A DNA stretch of 20,589 nucleotides from Candidatus Saccharimonadota bacterium (GTDB lineage: Bacteria > Patescibacteriota > Saccharimonadia > UBA4664). The notes beneath the pieces were generated by a model. That model ran no database searches. It saw only the letters and a program-made list of their open reading frames with translations, and was not told where the DNA came from. Numbering within the stretch: the stretch's first letter is position 1; each line of letters opens with the position of its first letter. Below, one piece after another: positions 1 to 7,462 of this stretch. The stretch covers positions 1 through 20,589 of the forward strand of contig JARIHM010000156.1 in assembly GCA_029288275.1 (NCBI GenBank). Reading direction: 5' to 3'. The position numbers were made by a program, and so were the translations under genes.

Positions 1-45
1 GATGCAGCGTAGTCTCGTGGGCTCGGAGATGTGTATAAGAGACAG
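1..45. other. Sequencing adapter (Nextera transposon end plus index), not genomic
   Basis: Bases 12-45 match the Nextera read-2 adapter, and 27-45 are the Tn5 mosaic end (AGATGTGTATAAGAGACAG). Bases 4-11 (GCAGCGTA) occupy the i7 index position and agree with my recollection of a Nextera XT v2 index (N721 family); bases 1-3 fit the end of the P7 arm. This is library sequence left on the contig end, so genomic sequence begins at about base 46. Confidence 0.95.
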
Positions 46-1229
46 ATATTAACATTTTCTTGCTGAATTTGGAAGAGCTTACCGTCGCGTTTCCAGCTAA
101 AGGCTTTGGCCACAATTTGATGATAATAGGATTCGCCAAGCTCAAATTGATAGGGATCAATGCCGGGCAGGTGCTGCAGAACCTCGAGTAGTTGATAGGC
201 GCCAGCCTCGATCATCTCGATGCTCCACCACGGCTTGGCGCAGGCCCAAAAGAACTGGTCGGAGGCCAGTGCGCTATCAAGCTTGGCACGCAGGCGCAGC
301 CATTCCGGATCCTGGGCGTCAAGTTTATAGAATTCAGCCACCGTCAGGTCGCGCAGCTTCCACTGGAGCTGATGAATTTCGTTATGCGGATCGTCCCAGG
401 AAATAAATTGGATACCTTCGGCGATGTCCCGCTCGCTAGAGGCCCAGGTGCAACCTACTGGGGCCACCACTTCAGTGTCATGGTAGTGATCAAACAGCTC
501 GCTCATCTTTACGAGCTTGAGCTCGGGCGTATCAAAGATCTCAAACAGCAGATTCTCGAGCCCTGGCCGGTGGTGGCCAAAGGTCTCGCCGTCCATGCCA
601 GTAATGACGTAGCGATCAGTGGCCAGGTCGTCACGGATAGCCTCTTTGAGCTGATCCACGTGCCGCACCACGGCGCTCATAATCAGGTTGCTCATGCGCC
701 GCTCGCGGAAAAACGCGTACAGTTTGGTGCCCTTAATCTGATACAGCTTGGTGTAATCCACCGATTCCACCTTGCCGTTGTGAGCAATCTCATCCAGGAT
801 GACCCATTTGAACCCAGCCTCTTCAAGCACCGGCGCTACCTCGGGACTATAGGCCATCTCGGGCAAAAAGAAGCCGGTGGGCGCATATACCTCACCTAGG
901 TAGTGGCGGTTGGTCTCGGTGTTGATCTGAATTTGCCGCAGCATCTCTTGTTTGCTGAGGAACGGCATAAGGGCGTGGTACTTGGCTGAACCAGTAAACT
1001 CAACCTTGCCCTGGCGGCCGGCCTCGGCCAGGCCTTCAATGAGATCGTGATAGCCATACTGATCAAACAACTCTAAGAGTGAACCATTCACATTGAGCGT
1101 GACACGGGCACCGTCGTGCTTAAGGAGATTCTCAATGAGCGGCCGATACGATTGCTTAACCACCATCTCCAAAATATCCGGCTGCTGACCAGCCGGCTGG
1201 TAAATATGAAGAAAATTAGACCAATACAT
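46..1229 (-). CDS. Glycoside hydrolase family 57 protein, C-terminus missing at contig end
   Basis: An open frame of 394 codons runs from the ATG at 1229 to the adapter without a stop, so only the N-terminal part is present. GH57 landmarks appear in order: HIYQP near residue 8, LNVNGSLLEL near 47, EFTGSAKYHALMP near 77, FFLPEMAYSP near 119 (its Glu is in the position of the family nucleophile), WVILDE near 139 and TGMDGETFGHH near 195. GH57 enzymes act on alpha-glucans (amylase, 4-alpha-glucanotransferase, branching enzyme or amylopullulanase); the subtype cannot be fixed from this fragment. There is no signal peptide, so it is probably cytoplasmic. An AGGTG ribosome binding site lies 7 bases before the ATG. 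It starts 10 bases after the PHP gene and shares the glgA operon, which supports a role in glycogen-type polymer turnover. Confidence 0.88.
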
Positions 1230-1239
1230 AATGGGGCAC

Positions 1240-2163
1240 CTATTTGCCTAATGGTAATCTGGCCCGTGCGGATTTGTCCATCTGTAACCATGATTCCAGT
1301 TGGTCGGCGCTGGCTGTGACGATGCGCTTTGGGGTAATCTTGGCTTCAAGGAGGGCTAGCAGGAACCGGGCCAAGTGATTCTCATGGTGGCTGGCGGGTT
1401 GGCCCAGGGCGCGCCATTGGAGGATGAATTCGTCCAGTTGGTACTGGTTGTGGATATCGGTGCCCAAAAAGATGAGTGCCTGAGAGGCTGCTAACTGGCG
1501 TAACCAAGTTCGCCAGAATGCTTGCTGGAGCGGCGTGCCGTTGGCGCCGGGAAAGGTATTTAAGTTAACTTCAATGGCCGTACCAGTGGCAGCGGCTGCG
1601 GCAAAGATTTCTGGCCAGGGCACGGTCTCGATGTCTTCAATGTAGCGCGGCGGATGACCCAGTACATCTACGGCTGGGTTTTGGCAGGCCGCTTCAAAGA
1701 GGGCCGTAATAGTGGCCGCGTCATGCTCAGTTTTGGCTGGCAGAGCGTGGCGCGAGGCGATTACCAGTGCGCAATGGTCGGCCAGCCGCGGTGTGAGGTC
1801 GGTTTGGCCGCCGGGCAGAAGGCTGACCTCTAGGCCATAAAACATCAATACCCGGCGGACAATTGGCCGGCGCCGCTGTCGCAGGAGCTGGCGTCCGCGC
1901 AAGCTCAAGGGCCCCAGTCGCTTGGGGTGCGCGGGATCGGACGGGTGCTCATTAAACATGAGATACTGCAGCGGCGCCTCGGGGGAGCCGGCCAGGTCTG
2001 CCTCAATGAGCGTGTTCACTAGCCGGTCGACCGACAGATCGCTCTCGCGGTGATCATGGTGGTTTGACAGCACCGTGTGTAGATGTGTCAGGCCACCCAG
2101 ATAGGCCGGCGCTAGCTGGTCCAACGATGGCGTGCGGGCTACCATTTCTTGGGAATCTGCCAC
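1240..2163 (-). CDS. PHP-domain metallohydrolase
   Basis: The protein of about 307 aa carries the PHP metal-binding motifs in order: HLHT (27-30), EHPSD (72-76), GLEVS (110-114), DVLGHPPRY (166-174), EVN (198-200) and GTDIHN (234-239). These supply the His, Asp and Glu ligands of a di- or trinuclear metal centre. Family members are phosphoesterases such as histidinol-phosphatase-like enzymes; the substrate here is unknown. The frame opens with GTG at 2163, inside the end of glgA. An ATG at 2145 would overlap glgA by only 7 bases (ATGGTAG) and is an equally good start; neither has a strong ribosome binding site, so translational coupling is likely. Placement between glgA and a GH57 gene suggests a sugar-phosphate or glucan-related role, but this is inference. 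Confidence 0.82.
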   Translation of the reverse strand: MADSQEMVARTPSLDQLAPAYLGGLTHLHTVLSNHHDHRESDLSVDRLVNTLIEADLAGSPEAPLQYLMFNEHPSDPAHPKRLGPLSLRGRQLLRQRRRPIVRRVLMFYGLEVSLLPGGQTDLTPRLADHCALVIASRHALPAKTEHDAATITALFEAACQNPAVDVLGHPPRYIEDIETVPWPEIFAAAAATGTAIEVNLNTFPGANGTPLQQAFWRTWLRQLAASQALIFLGTDIHNQYQLDEFILQWRALGQPASHHENHLARFLLALLEAKITPKRIVTASADQLESWLQMDKSARARLPLGK

Positions 2164-3608
2164 AGTTGCCCGCGGTGCTCCTTAAAGGCGGCTTTGTACA
2201 TGCGTACGTACTTCTTGGCCGGAATCTCCCAGGAGTACGACAGCGCCATGGCGCGTAGCATGAGCGTGCCCCATTTTACCTTGTTTTGCCAGAGCTCCAG
2301 AGCGCGAGAAATGGCTTCATAGAGAGCCGGACCAGTATAATCGTCAAACACAAAACCATTGCCTGTGCCGCTGTGACGATTGTAATCAGAGATGGTATCG
2401 GCCAGTCCGCCGGTACGACGCACCACAGGAATCGTGCCATACCGTAGGCTCACCAGTTGGCCCAGGCCACTGGGTTCAAACAATGATGGCATCAAAAAGA
2501 TATCGGCGCCGGCGTATACGAGACTGCCCAGCTCCTCGCTCCACGGCCGGTAGGCCACCTGCTGCGGGTACTGACGCATTTTTTCTTCCAGGAACCGTGT
2601 GTATGAACCCTGGCCGGTGCCCACCACTACAATCTGTACACCCTGGGCCATGAGTTGGTCGAAGATCTCAAACACCAGGCTAAAGCCCTTTTGCTCGGTG
2701 ATACGCGAATTCATGCCCAAAATAGGTACGCCATCATCAATCGGCAAGCCTAGGCGGTGCTGCAGTGCGCGCTTGTTATCGTATTTGCGGTGGATAATCT
2801 CAAAATCATAGTTTACGGGCAGGTGAGTGTCGAACATCGGATTCCAGTAGGAGTAATCAACACCGTTGCGAATGCCAAAGAAGGTGCGGGTGCGGGGCGC
2901 CAGCACGTCGTATAAGCCATGACTGGTCTTGGGTACGAGCAGCTCCTTAGCGTATTGTTCGCTCACAGTGGTGACGATGTCGGCGTTAACGATGCCGCGC
3001 TTAAGGAAATTGATATACTGCACCTTGCTGAGATCGGTCGGTGGGATACCCTGGCCATCATCCTGCTTGTCAGCCGGAATCTGCCACTGATCCGAGATAG
3101 CCACGTAGGCTGAGTTATGGATCGTCTCGACGGTAGCGATGTTTTTGTAGGGGGAATCATCGGGCAGGTGCTTGATGATATTGGGGATGAGCCCAGCGTG
3201 CCAGTCGTGTACATGGATAACGTCTGGAATCCAATCGAGTGTTTCCAGCAGCCGGAAGACGCTTAAATTGAAAGCGTAGTAGGGGAGATTGCCATCTTCG
3301 GCGCGGTACATGCCCTTTTGCGGTGGAAAATACTTGGCTGACTCAAAAAAATAGATCGGTACTTCTTGCGCTAGGATGCTGGCATGGAAATGAATGGGCG
3401 AGGCCTCACCACCTACGTTGAGCTGCATCTCTTTGCCAATGGGTAAGAAGGCGAACTTCTCTCGATCGATGCTGCCGTAGAGTGGCATAAAAACGCGCAC
3501 ATCATGGCCTAGGCGGTGGACGGCCTTAGGTAGGGCAGCCATGACCTCACCAAGGCCGCCGGTCTTGGCGTAAGGCAAAACTTCTCCGGTTATCATGAGA
3601 ATATTCAT
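2139..3608 (-). CDS. glgA: Glycogen/starch synthase (GT5)
   Basis: This 489-aa protein has the usual family length. It transfers glucose from a nucleotide sugar (normally ADP-glucose) to the end of an alpha-1,4-glucan. Seen in the sequence: the N-terminal substrate loop KTGGLGEV (15-22; KTGGLADV is more typical), HVHDWHAGLIP (132-142), the NGVDYSYWNP segment (248-257), SRITEQKGF (301-309) with the catalytic Arg/Lys pair, and FEPSGLGQL (377-385) with the nucleotide-binding Glu. I chose the ATG at 3608 because MNILMITGEV is the normal GT5 N-terminus; the frame is open upstream to 3653, but that extension has no family features. It is the first gene of an operon with the PHP and GH57 genes and has its own promoter at 3665-3693. 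The name is secure; glucosyl-donor preference is not shown by sequence. Confidence 0.93.
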   Translation of the reverse strand: MNILMITGEVLPYAKTGGLGEVMAALPKAVHRLGHDVRVFMPLYGSIDREKFAFLPIGKEMQLNVGGEASPIHFHASILAQEVPIYFFESAKYFPPQKGMYRAEDGNLPYYAFNLSVFRLLETLDWIPDVIHVHDWHAGLIPNIIKHLPDDSPYKNIATVETIHNSAYVAISDQWQIPADKQDDGQGIPPTDLSKVQYINFLKRGIVNADIVTTVSEQYAKELLVPKTSHGLYDVLAPRTRTFFGIRNGVDYSYWNPMFDTHLPVNYDFEIIHRKYDNKRALQHRLGLPIDDGVPILGMNSRITEQKGFSLVFEIFDQLMAQGVQIVVVGTGQGSYTRFLEEKMRQYPQQVAYRPWSEELGSLVYAGADIFLMPSLFEPSGLGQLVSLRYGTIPVVRRTGGLADTISDYNRHSGTGNGFVFDDYTGPALYEAISRALELWQNKVKWGTLMLRAMALSYSWEIPAKKYVRMYKAAFKEHRGQLWQIPKKW

Positions 3609-3664
3609 GGAGTTTTGGTTTCCTAACCGGTCAAACGCCCCCGGCCGGCGCAAATGCTAATTCT

Positions 3665-3693
3665 AGTGTAATCTATTGGGTTTGGCCTGCCAA
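3665..3693 (-). promoter_or_regulatory. Promoter of the glgA operon
   Basis: On the minus strand TTGGCA (3688-3693) is followed after 17 bases by TACACT (3665-3670). This is a good sigma-70-type spacing with 5/6 and 4/6 consensus matches. The predicted start gives a leader of about 50 bases before the glgA ATG. Confidence 0.6.
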
Positions 3694-3726
3694 GGCAAGC
3701 ATGAGCGGCGTAAGGGTCATGATATC

Positions 3727-3735
3727 TGGTATAAT
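3727..3735 (+). promoter_or_regulatory. Extended -10 promoter of trxA
   Basis: TGGTATAAT gives a perfect -10 hexamer (3730-3735) with an upstream TG. No good -35 is seen at 17 bases, which an extended -10 can tolerate. The leader to the trxA ATG would be about 33 bases and contains a GGAGG site. It faces away from the glgA promoter in a 166-base divergent intergenic region. Confidence 0.65.
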
Positions 3736-3774
3736 CAAGACCGCTCTTACCTAATTTCGTGAGATGGAGGCGAT

Positions 3775-4113
3775 ATGTCGGCCAACTTGCTTGAGCTGAC
3801 GGACCAGAGTTTCGACGGTGAAGTGTTCCGGAAGGATGCACCGCCGATGCTGGTGGAGTTCGGCGCGCCCTGGTGTGTTCCATGCCGGCAGTTGCTGCCG
3901 ATCCTCCAGGAGCTGGCGTCAGAGTACGAGGGGCGCCTACGGGTGGCTCAGCTCAACTGCGACGACCACTCGGCCATGGCGGCTCGTTACCAGGTGCGGA
4001 GCGTGCCGGTGTTGATCCTGTTTGCGGGCGGGCGGCCTGCCACCACAGTCACGGGGCGTACCAAGGAGGCCTTGCGGCGCGAACTGGATGACCAGTTGCG
4101 TCAGGCCGCCTGA
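3775..4113 (+). CDS. trxA: Thioredoxin
   Basis: A single-domain thioredoxin of 112 aa, the normal size. The redox active site is WCVPC (33-37), with Val where classic thioredoxin has Gly (WCGPC); the conserved cis-proline is in RSVPVLILF (P78). A third cysteine lies at 62. There is no signal peptide or membrane anchor, so it should act in the cytoplasm as a general disulfide reductant. GGAGG ends 4 bases before the ATG. It stands alone between its own promoter and a strong terminator at 4121. The dipeptide between the cysteines tunes redox potential in this family, so VP may shift it, but direction and size cannot be read from sequence. Confidence 0.92.
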   Translation: MSANLLELTDQSFDGEVFRKDAPPMLVEFGAPWCVPCRQLLPILQELASEYEGRLRVAQLNCDDHSAMAARYQVRSVPVLILFAGGRPATTVTGRTKEALRRELDDQLRQAA

Positions 4114-4120
4114 GGTCTCT

Positions 4121-4158
4121 CGGCCCGGAAGTGCTTTTACGCACTTCCGGGCCGTTTT
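4121..4158 (+). terminator. Rho-independent terminator after trxA
   Basis: A perfect 14-bp hairpin (CGGCCCGGAAGTGC at 4121-4134 pairs with 4141-4154, loop TTTTAC) is followed by TTTT. It starts 7 bases after the trxA stop. The -10 of ruvA begins 2 bases after the T run. Confidence 0.92.
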
Positions 4159-4166
4159 GCTACAAT
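4158..4166 (+). promoter_or_regulatory. Extended -10 promoter of ruvA, probably leaderless
   Basis: TGCTACAAT has its -10 hexamer at 4161-4166. Only 6 bases separate it from the ruvA ATG at 4173, so transcription should begin at or next to the start codon. The same nine bases recur upstream of pilB and inside the pilM start region. Confidence 0.6.
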
Positions 4167-4172
4167 GGAGCC

Positions 4173-4733
4173 ATGATTGCAACCTTGCACGGCCGCATTA
4201 CCGAGAAACTTCCTGATAGCTTGGTGCTAGAAGTAGGCGGCATTGGCTATGAGATTTTCACCACCGTGGATGACTGGGGCGCCGTCCGCGCGGGTGATGA
4301 GTTGCGCTTGCACATTTATGAGCAGATCAGGGAGGACGCTCACAATCTGTACGGCTTTCGTGAGCTAGCCAGCAAGCAGTTGTATGCGCAATTATTAGGC
4401 GTGAATGGTGTGGGTCCTAAGCTGGCCCTGCAAATTTTGAGTGCGGCTGGCGAAACACGCCTCCGTCAAGCCATTACCAGTGGGGATCCAGCGCTACTTA
4501 AGGGCATTAGCGGGGTAGGTCCCAAGACTGCCCAGCGGGTCATTTTGGACCTGCGCGGCAAGGTGGAGGAGGGTACTGTGGGTCTGGCGCCGGTGGCCGA
4601 CAGTACCTATCAGGCTCTCGTAGCTCTGGGCTATACACCGGCCCAGGCTACAGAAGCAGTAGCTAAGCTGCCAGCCGATGTCACTGACGAACAAGAGCGT
4701 GTGAAGCTGGCGCTTAAGGGTGTAGGCACGTAG
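4173..4733 (+). CDS. ruvA: Holliday junction branch migration protein RuvA
   Basis: A 186-aa protein, slightly short for the family (about 190-200). RuvA binds four-way junctions as a tetramer and loads the RuvB motor. Seen: an N-terminal OB-fold region opening with MIATLHGRIT, two helix-hairpin-helix motifs (GVNGVGPKLALQIL at 76-89 and GISGVGPKTAQRVI at 111-124), and a small C-terminal RuvB-contact domain (about 143-186, with ALGYTPAQATEAV). I chose the ATG at 4173 because the protein then begins as RuvA proteins do; the longer frame from 4131 lies inside the trxA terminator. A GGAG is only 2 bases from the ATG, too close for normal use, consistent with leaderless initiation. The next gene starts 7 bases downstream; ruvB lies about 1.7 kb further on; ruvC is not in the window. 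Confidence 0.95.
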   Translation: MIATLHGRITEKLPDSLVLEVGGIGYEIFTTVDDWGAVRAGDELRLHIYEQIREDAHNLYGFRELASKQLYAQLLGVNGVGPKLALQILSAAGETRLRQAITSGDPALLKGISGVGPKTAQRVILDLRGKVEEGTVGLAPVADSTYQALVALGYTPAQATEAVAKLPADVTDEQERVKLALKGVGT

Positions 4734-4740
4734 CGCTAGC

Positions 4741-5462
4741 ATGGATACTCAAGCGCTCCTCCAAATGGTGACAGTTGGCGCGATTTTGGCGATCATACCA
4801 GCTTTTGGCATTGCGGCTCTGCTAGTGATCCGGAGGCGACCGGCCGGTGCCAGCTATTGGCAGCAGTTTGCCGATAGCTATGGTTATCAACCCGTAGCGC
4901 AGCATCAATCAGGGATCTCACAACTAATACGATCGCCTGAAATTATGGAACTATTGCCGATCCTGCCGGTGCTCAGGAACCCTCGAGTGAGCGTGCTCCG
5001 GCCGCATGCGTTTGAAGGTACGCAAAAGGGCCAGTCAGTGATGGTGGCAGAATACCAATGTACTTGGCGCTACAATTGGACCAACCAGCCGGTACGTCTG
5101 GTACAGGCGCCGCCGTTTATCTTTGGAGCTCAGGCTGAATCGGCCTCGATACTGCCAGGGATAGTGGTGAGACCCCTGGGGAGCCAAGCTTTGGGTCGTT
5201 TGATCCGGCCCTGCCTGAGGGCTGGGTGGTGGTCGGACAGTGGCAGGGCCGCACGGTTTGGGCGGCCGATCCTCAGGCGGTGGCACCATTCTTGGCCGGC
5301 CTAGACCAGGTACACGTGCCCGATAGCGAGGAGACGCGGCGCTGGACGATCTTTGCGCAAGATCACACCCTCTGGCTTTTAACGCCCTGGCGGCCGCCGT
5401 TGGCTGAGTTTACTAATACGGCAGGTGCCATCATGCGGTCTTTACGCTCGCTTGACGCATAA
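4741..5462 (+). pseudogene. Membrane-anchored hypothetical protein, interrupted by a frameshift
   Basis: Translation from the ATG at 4741 gives one N-terminal membrane helix (about residues 7-30, then RRR) and a soluble region that stays protein-like to about residue 145 (base 5175). The frame then degrades into Arg/Trp-rich sequence and stops at 5304. A second frame, open from 5139, continues naturally (SFGSFDPALPEGWVVVG and on) to the stop at 5462. The pair reads as one protein of about 240 aa with a one-base deletion (or two-base insertion) between 5139 and about 5230, in or near the G/C runs at 5157-5183. This may be a sequencing error or a genuine lesion. I recognise no family; the N-terminus suggests a membrane-tethered soluble domain. 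It follows ruvA by 7 bases and is probably co-transcribed. Confidence 0.7.
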
Positions 5463-5466
5463 GCTG

Positions 5467-5475
5467 TGCTACTAT
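5467..5475 (+). promoter_or_regulatory. Extended -10 promoter of the 275-aa membrane protein gene
   Basis: TGCTACTAT (hexamer 5470-5475) lies just after the stop of the frameshifted gene. The predicted leader is about 49 bases. There is a TTGACG at 5452, but only 12 bases upstream, too close to act as the -35. Confidence 0.45.
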
Positions 5476-5530
5476 GAGCTTGTGGCCTAGCTTTGGGCCG
5501 CGTGCCTACGTTTGCAACTAAGGAGAACTG

Positions 5531-6358
5531 GTGACCTCATTTCAGGCCGGCCCACCGCCGGGGGCGAGCGGTGGTACACCTTCGGCCAGCACGCCGTCCA
5601 AGCAATCGTCAAAACATAAGCTCGTCGATTTAAAGCCGTTGTCGCTCCTGGCCTTGTTGGCTGATGGTGGCGGGGCAGTGGCGTTCATTTTGAGCCAGCC
5701 GCTAATTATCATGACGGGTCTGTCCCTCTTGGGCCTGGTGCTGAGCGCCACCGTACTGCTGAAGCGTCGCAAGACGCATCTGGATCTAGTGAACGGCCTG
5801 GCCGTGAGCGCCTTGGCTTTGTCGGTAGGCCTCCTGGTCTTCTTGGTGCCGCAAGCCTATAGCCAGCAGCAGGCCTCGTCGGCGGCACCGGCGAACCCAA
5901 CGCCTACTGGCAGTAGTACTGCCACGAGCTCAAGTGGAGGTGCTGCCCCGGCAGCCACGCAGCCTGCCCAGCTGATCTACTCCGGCTCGCCCACGCTTAA
6001 GCTGGCCGAAGGCATCGATTTTGAGAACCACGGTACCATTACGCCAGATCTCACGGGTGCCAATGATGCGATCGATCTGTTTTTAGGCACGAGTTACGGT
6101 GTGATGCAGCTTATGCCCAACGCTAATCATAACGAACTGTTTACCTATACCCCCTCGTCCGAGCCTTCGCCAGACAACTGCCGTGACCTCATGAGGCAGG
6201 GGAGCGGTAGCGCTTACACTTACGTTATCGCGGGCGAAGCGTATTGTTTTATCACCTCAGATAGCCACCTTGGGTATTTGCAGGTAGTGCAGAATCTGTC
6301 AAATCCCTCGGCGGCGGTCGTAAAGGTCCGGGTATGGAACGTTACATCAGATAAGTAG
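5531..6358 (+). CDS. Three-helix membrane protein with exported C-terminal domain, function unknown
   Basis: A 275-aa protein starting at GTG, with AAGGAG 6 bases upstream. Order of parts: a Gly/Pro/Ser-rich cytoplasmic-type tail (1-30), three hydrophobic helices (about 37-55, 56-77, 88-107), a low-complexity Ala/Ser/Thr/Pro linker (about 112-147) typical of exported spacers, and a compact C-terminal domain (about 148-275) with two cysteines (217, 239) that could form a disulfide. The pattern CRDL..YVIAGEAYCFITSD..LGYLQV resembles small extracytoplasmic domains seen on some actinobacterial sensor proteins, but I cannot name the family. It sits between ruvA and ruvB with its own promoter and a hairpin after it, so a link to recombination is not implied. 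Topology is inferred from hydrophobicity. Confidence 0.75.
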   Translation: MTSFQAGPPPGASGGTPSASTPSKQSSKHKLVDLKPLSLLALLADGGGAVAFILSQPLIIMTGLSLLGLVLSATVLLKRRKTHLDLVNGLAVSALALSVGLLVFLVPQAYSQQQASSAAPANPTPTGSSTATSSSGGAAPAATQPAQLIYSGSPTLKLAEGIDFENHGTITPDLTGANDAIDLFLGTSYGVMQLMPNANHNELFTYTPSSEPSPDNCRDLMRQGSGSAYTYVIAGEAYCFITSDSHLGYLQVVQNLSNPSAAVVKVRVWNVTSDK

Positions 6359-6374
6359 ACAAAACTTGGTTGGG

Positions 6375-6407
6375 GCCGAGCCTCTGGGACAATCCCGGAG
6401 GCTCGGC
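6375..6407 (+). terminator. Hairpin terminator after the 275-aa gene
   Basis: A 15-bp stem with one T-G pair (GCCGAGCCTCTGGGA at 6375-6389 with 6393-6407) has a 3-base loop. The tail TTACGTTTAT is only moderately T-rich, so termination may be partial. The position, 16 bases past the stop and upstream of the ruvB promoter, supports the call. Confidence 0.7.
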
Positions 6408-6429
6408 TTACGTTTATCTGGGCATAAGG

Positions 6430-6435
6430 TACAAT
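6430..6435 (+). promoter_or_regulatory. -10 element of ruvB, probably leaderless
   Basis: TACAAT ends 7 bases before the ruvB ATG at 6443, so the transcript should start at or next to the start codon. No Shine-Dalgarno sequence is seen before the ATG, which fits leaderless initiation. No TG extension or clear -35 is present. Confidence 0.55.
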
Positions 6436-6442
6436 AGCTGTA

Positions 6443-7462
6443 ATGGCAATCGAACGCATCGTTAATCCGGAAGTGGCCGATGAAGTTGGTCGGGCCGAAG
6501 AGCAGGCACTTGAGGGTCTGCGGCCGCGCAGTTTTGCGGCTTATGTGGGCCAGCCGCTGCTCAAACAGAATCTGGGTCTGGCGATCGATGCCGCCAAGGT
6601 ACGCGAGGAGCCGGTCGACCACATTTTGCTGTATGGGCCGCCGGGCCTCGGCAAAACCACTATGGCCGGTGTGATTGCGGCCGAGCTGGGGGCTGGTTTC
6701 CGCGTGACCAGCGGTCCGGCCATTGAGCGGGCGGGTGACCTGGCCTCACTGCTCACCAATCTAGCCGACGGCGACGTGCTGTTTATCGATGAAATCCACC
6801 GTCTGCCCAAGACGGTGGAAGAAGTGCTGTACCCAGCCATGGCAGATTTTGGCCTGGACGTCATGCTAGGCAAAGGGCCGAGCGCCAAGAGTATTCGGCT
6901 GGATCTGCCTAAGTTCACCATTATTGGTGCCACCACCCGGGCGGGTAGTTTGAGCGCGCCGCTACGCGACCGGTTTGGGCACGTGCACCGGCTGGAGTTT
7001 TATTCACCGGACGAAATGATTCAGATTATTGAGCGTGCAGCTGGCATTTTAGGCATGACGCTCAATCGCGAAGCTGCGGCCGAAATTGCTGCGCGTTCTC
7101 GCCTCACGCCGCGCATTGCCAATCGGCTGCTCAAGCGCGTGCGCGACTACGCCCAGGTTAAGCAGGTGGATACGATTACCCGGCGTGAAGCACGCGAGGC
7201 GCTGCATCTGTTGGAGATCGATGAGCTCGGTCTCGACACCTCGGACCGGCGGCTACTGTCGGCCATTATCGAACATTATGCCGGCGGTCCAGTCGGCGTG
7301 GAAACACTGGCGGCCATTTGTGCGGAGGAGCGTGCCACCATCGAAGACGTTTACGAGCCCTACCTCATGCAGATTGGCTTTCTAGAGCGCACGCCACGTG
7401 GTCGCAAGGTGACCGCTAAGGCCTATGCCCACCTCGGCCATGAGTATCCGGTGGCTGCTTAA
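6443..7462 (+). CDS. ruvB: Holliday junction branch migration helicase RuvB
   Basis: Full-length RuvB of 339 aa, the AAA+ motor that drives branch migration with RuvA. Motifs: the N-terminal LRPRSFAAYVGQ (26-37), Walker A GPPGLGKT (65-72), Walker B with DEIHR (116-120), sensor 1 GATTRAG (162-168), the arginine-finger region PLRDRFGH (173-180), and the C-terminal winged-helix domain with AGGPVGVETLAA and GFLERTPRGR. It starts with ATG after a -10 element only 7 bases away. It is separated from ruvA by two unknown membrane genes rather than being adjacent. Its TAA stop overlaps the stop codon of the convergent pilus gene by four bases, and I see no terminator between them. Confidence 0.98.
   Translation: MAIERIVNPEVADEVGRAEEQALEGLRPRSFAAYVGQPLLKQNLGLAIDAAKVREEPVDHILLYGPPGLGKTTMAGVIAAELGAGFRVTSGPAIERAGDLASLLTNLADGDVLFIDEIHRLPKTVEEVLYPAMADFGLDVMLGKGPSAKSIRLDLPKFTIIGATTRAGSLSAPLRDRFGHVHRLEFYSPDEMIQIIERAAGILGMTLNREAAAEIAARSRLTPRIANRLLKRVRDYAQVKQVDTITRREAREALHLLEIDELGLDTSDRRLLSAIIEHYAGGPVGVETLAAICAEERATIEDVYEPYLMQIGFLERTPRGRKVTAKAYAHLGHEYPVAA

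Noticed and set aside
192..899. 235-aa plus-strand open frame
   Set aside because: It is antisense to the GH57 gene, whose motifs are clear on the minus strand; no motif or ribosome binding site supports the plus frame.
2963..3214. 83-aa minus-strand frame inside glgA
   Set aside because: Same strand but a different frame from glgA, Ser/Thr-rich, and wholly contained in a gene with conserved motifs.
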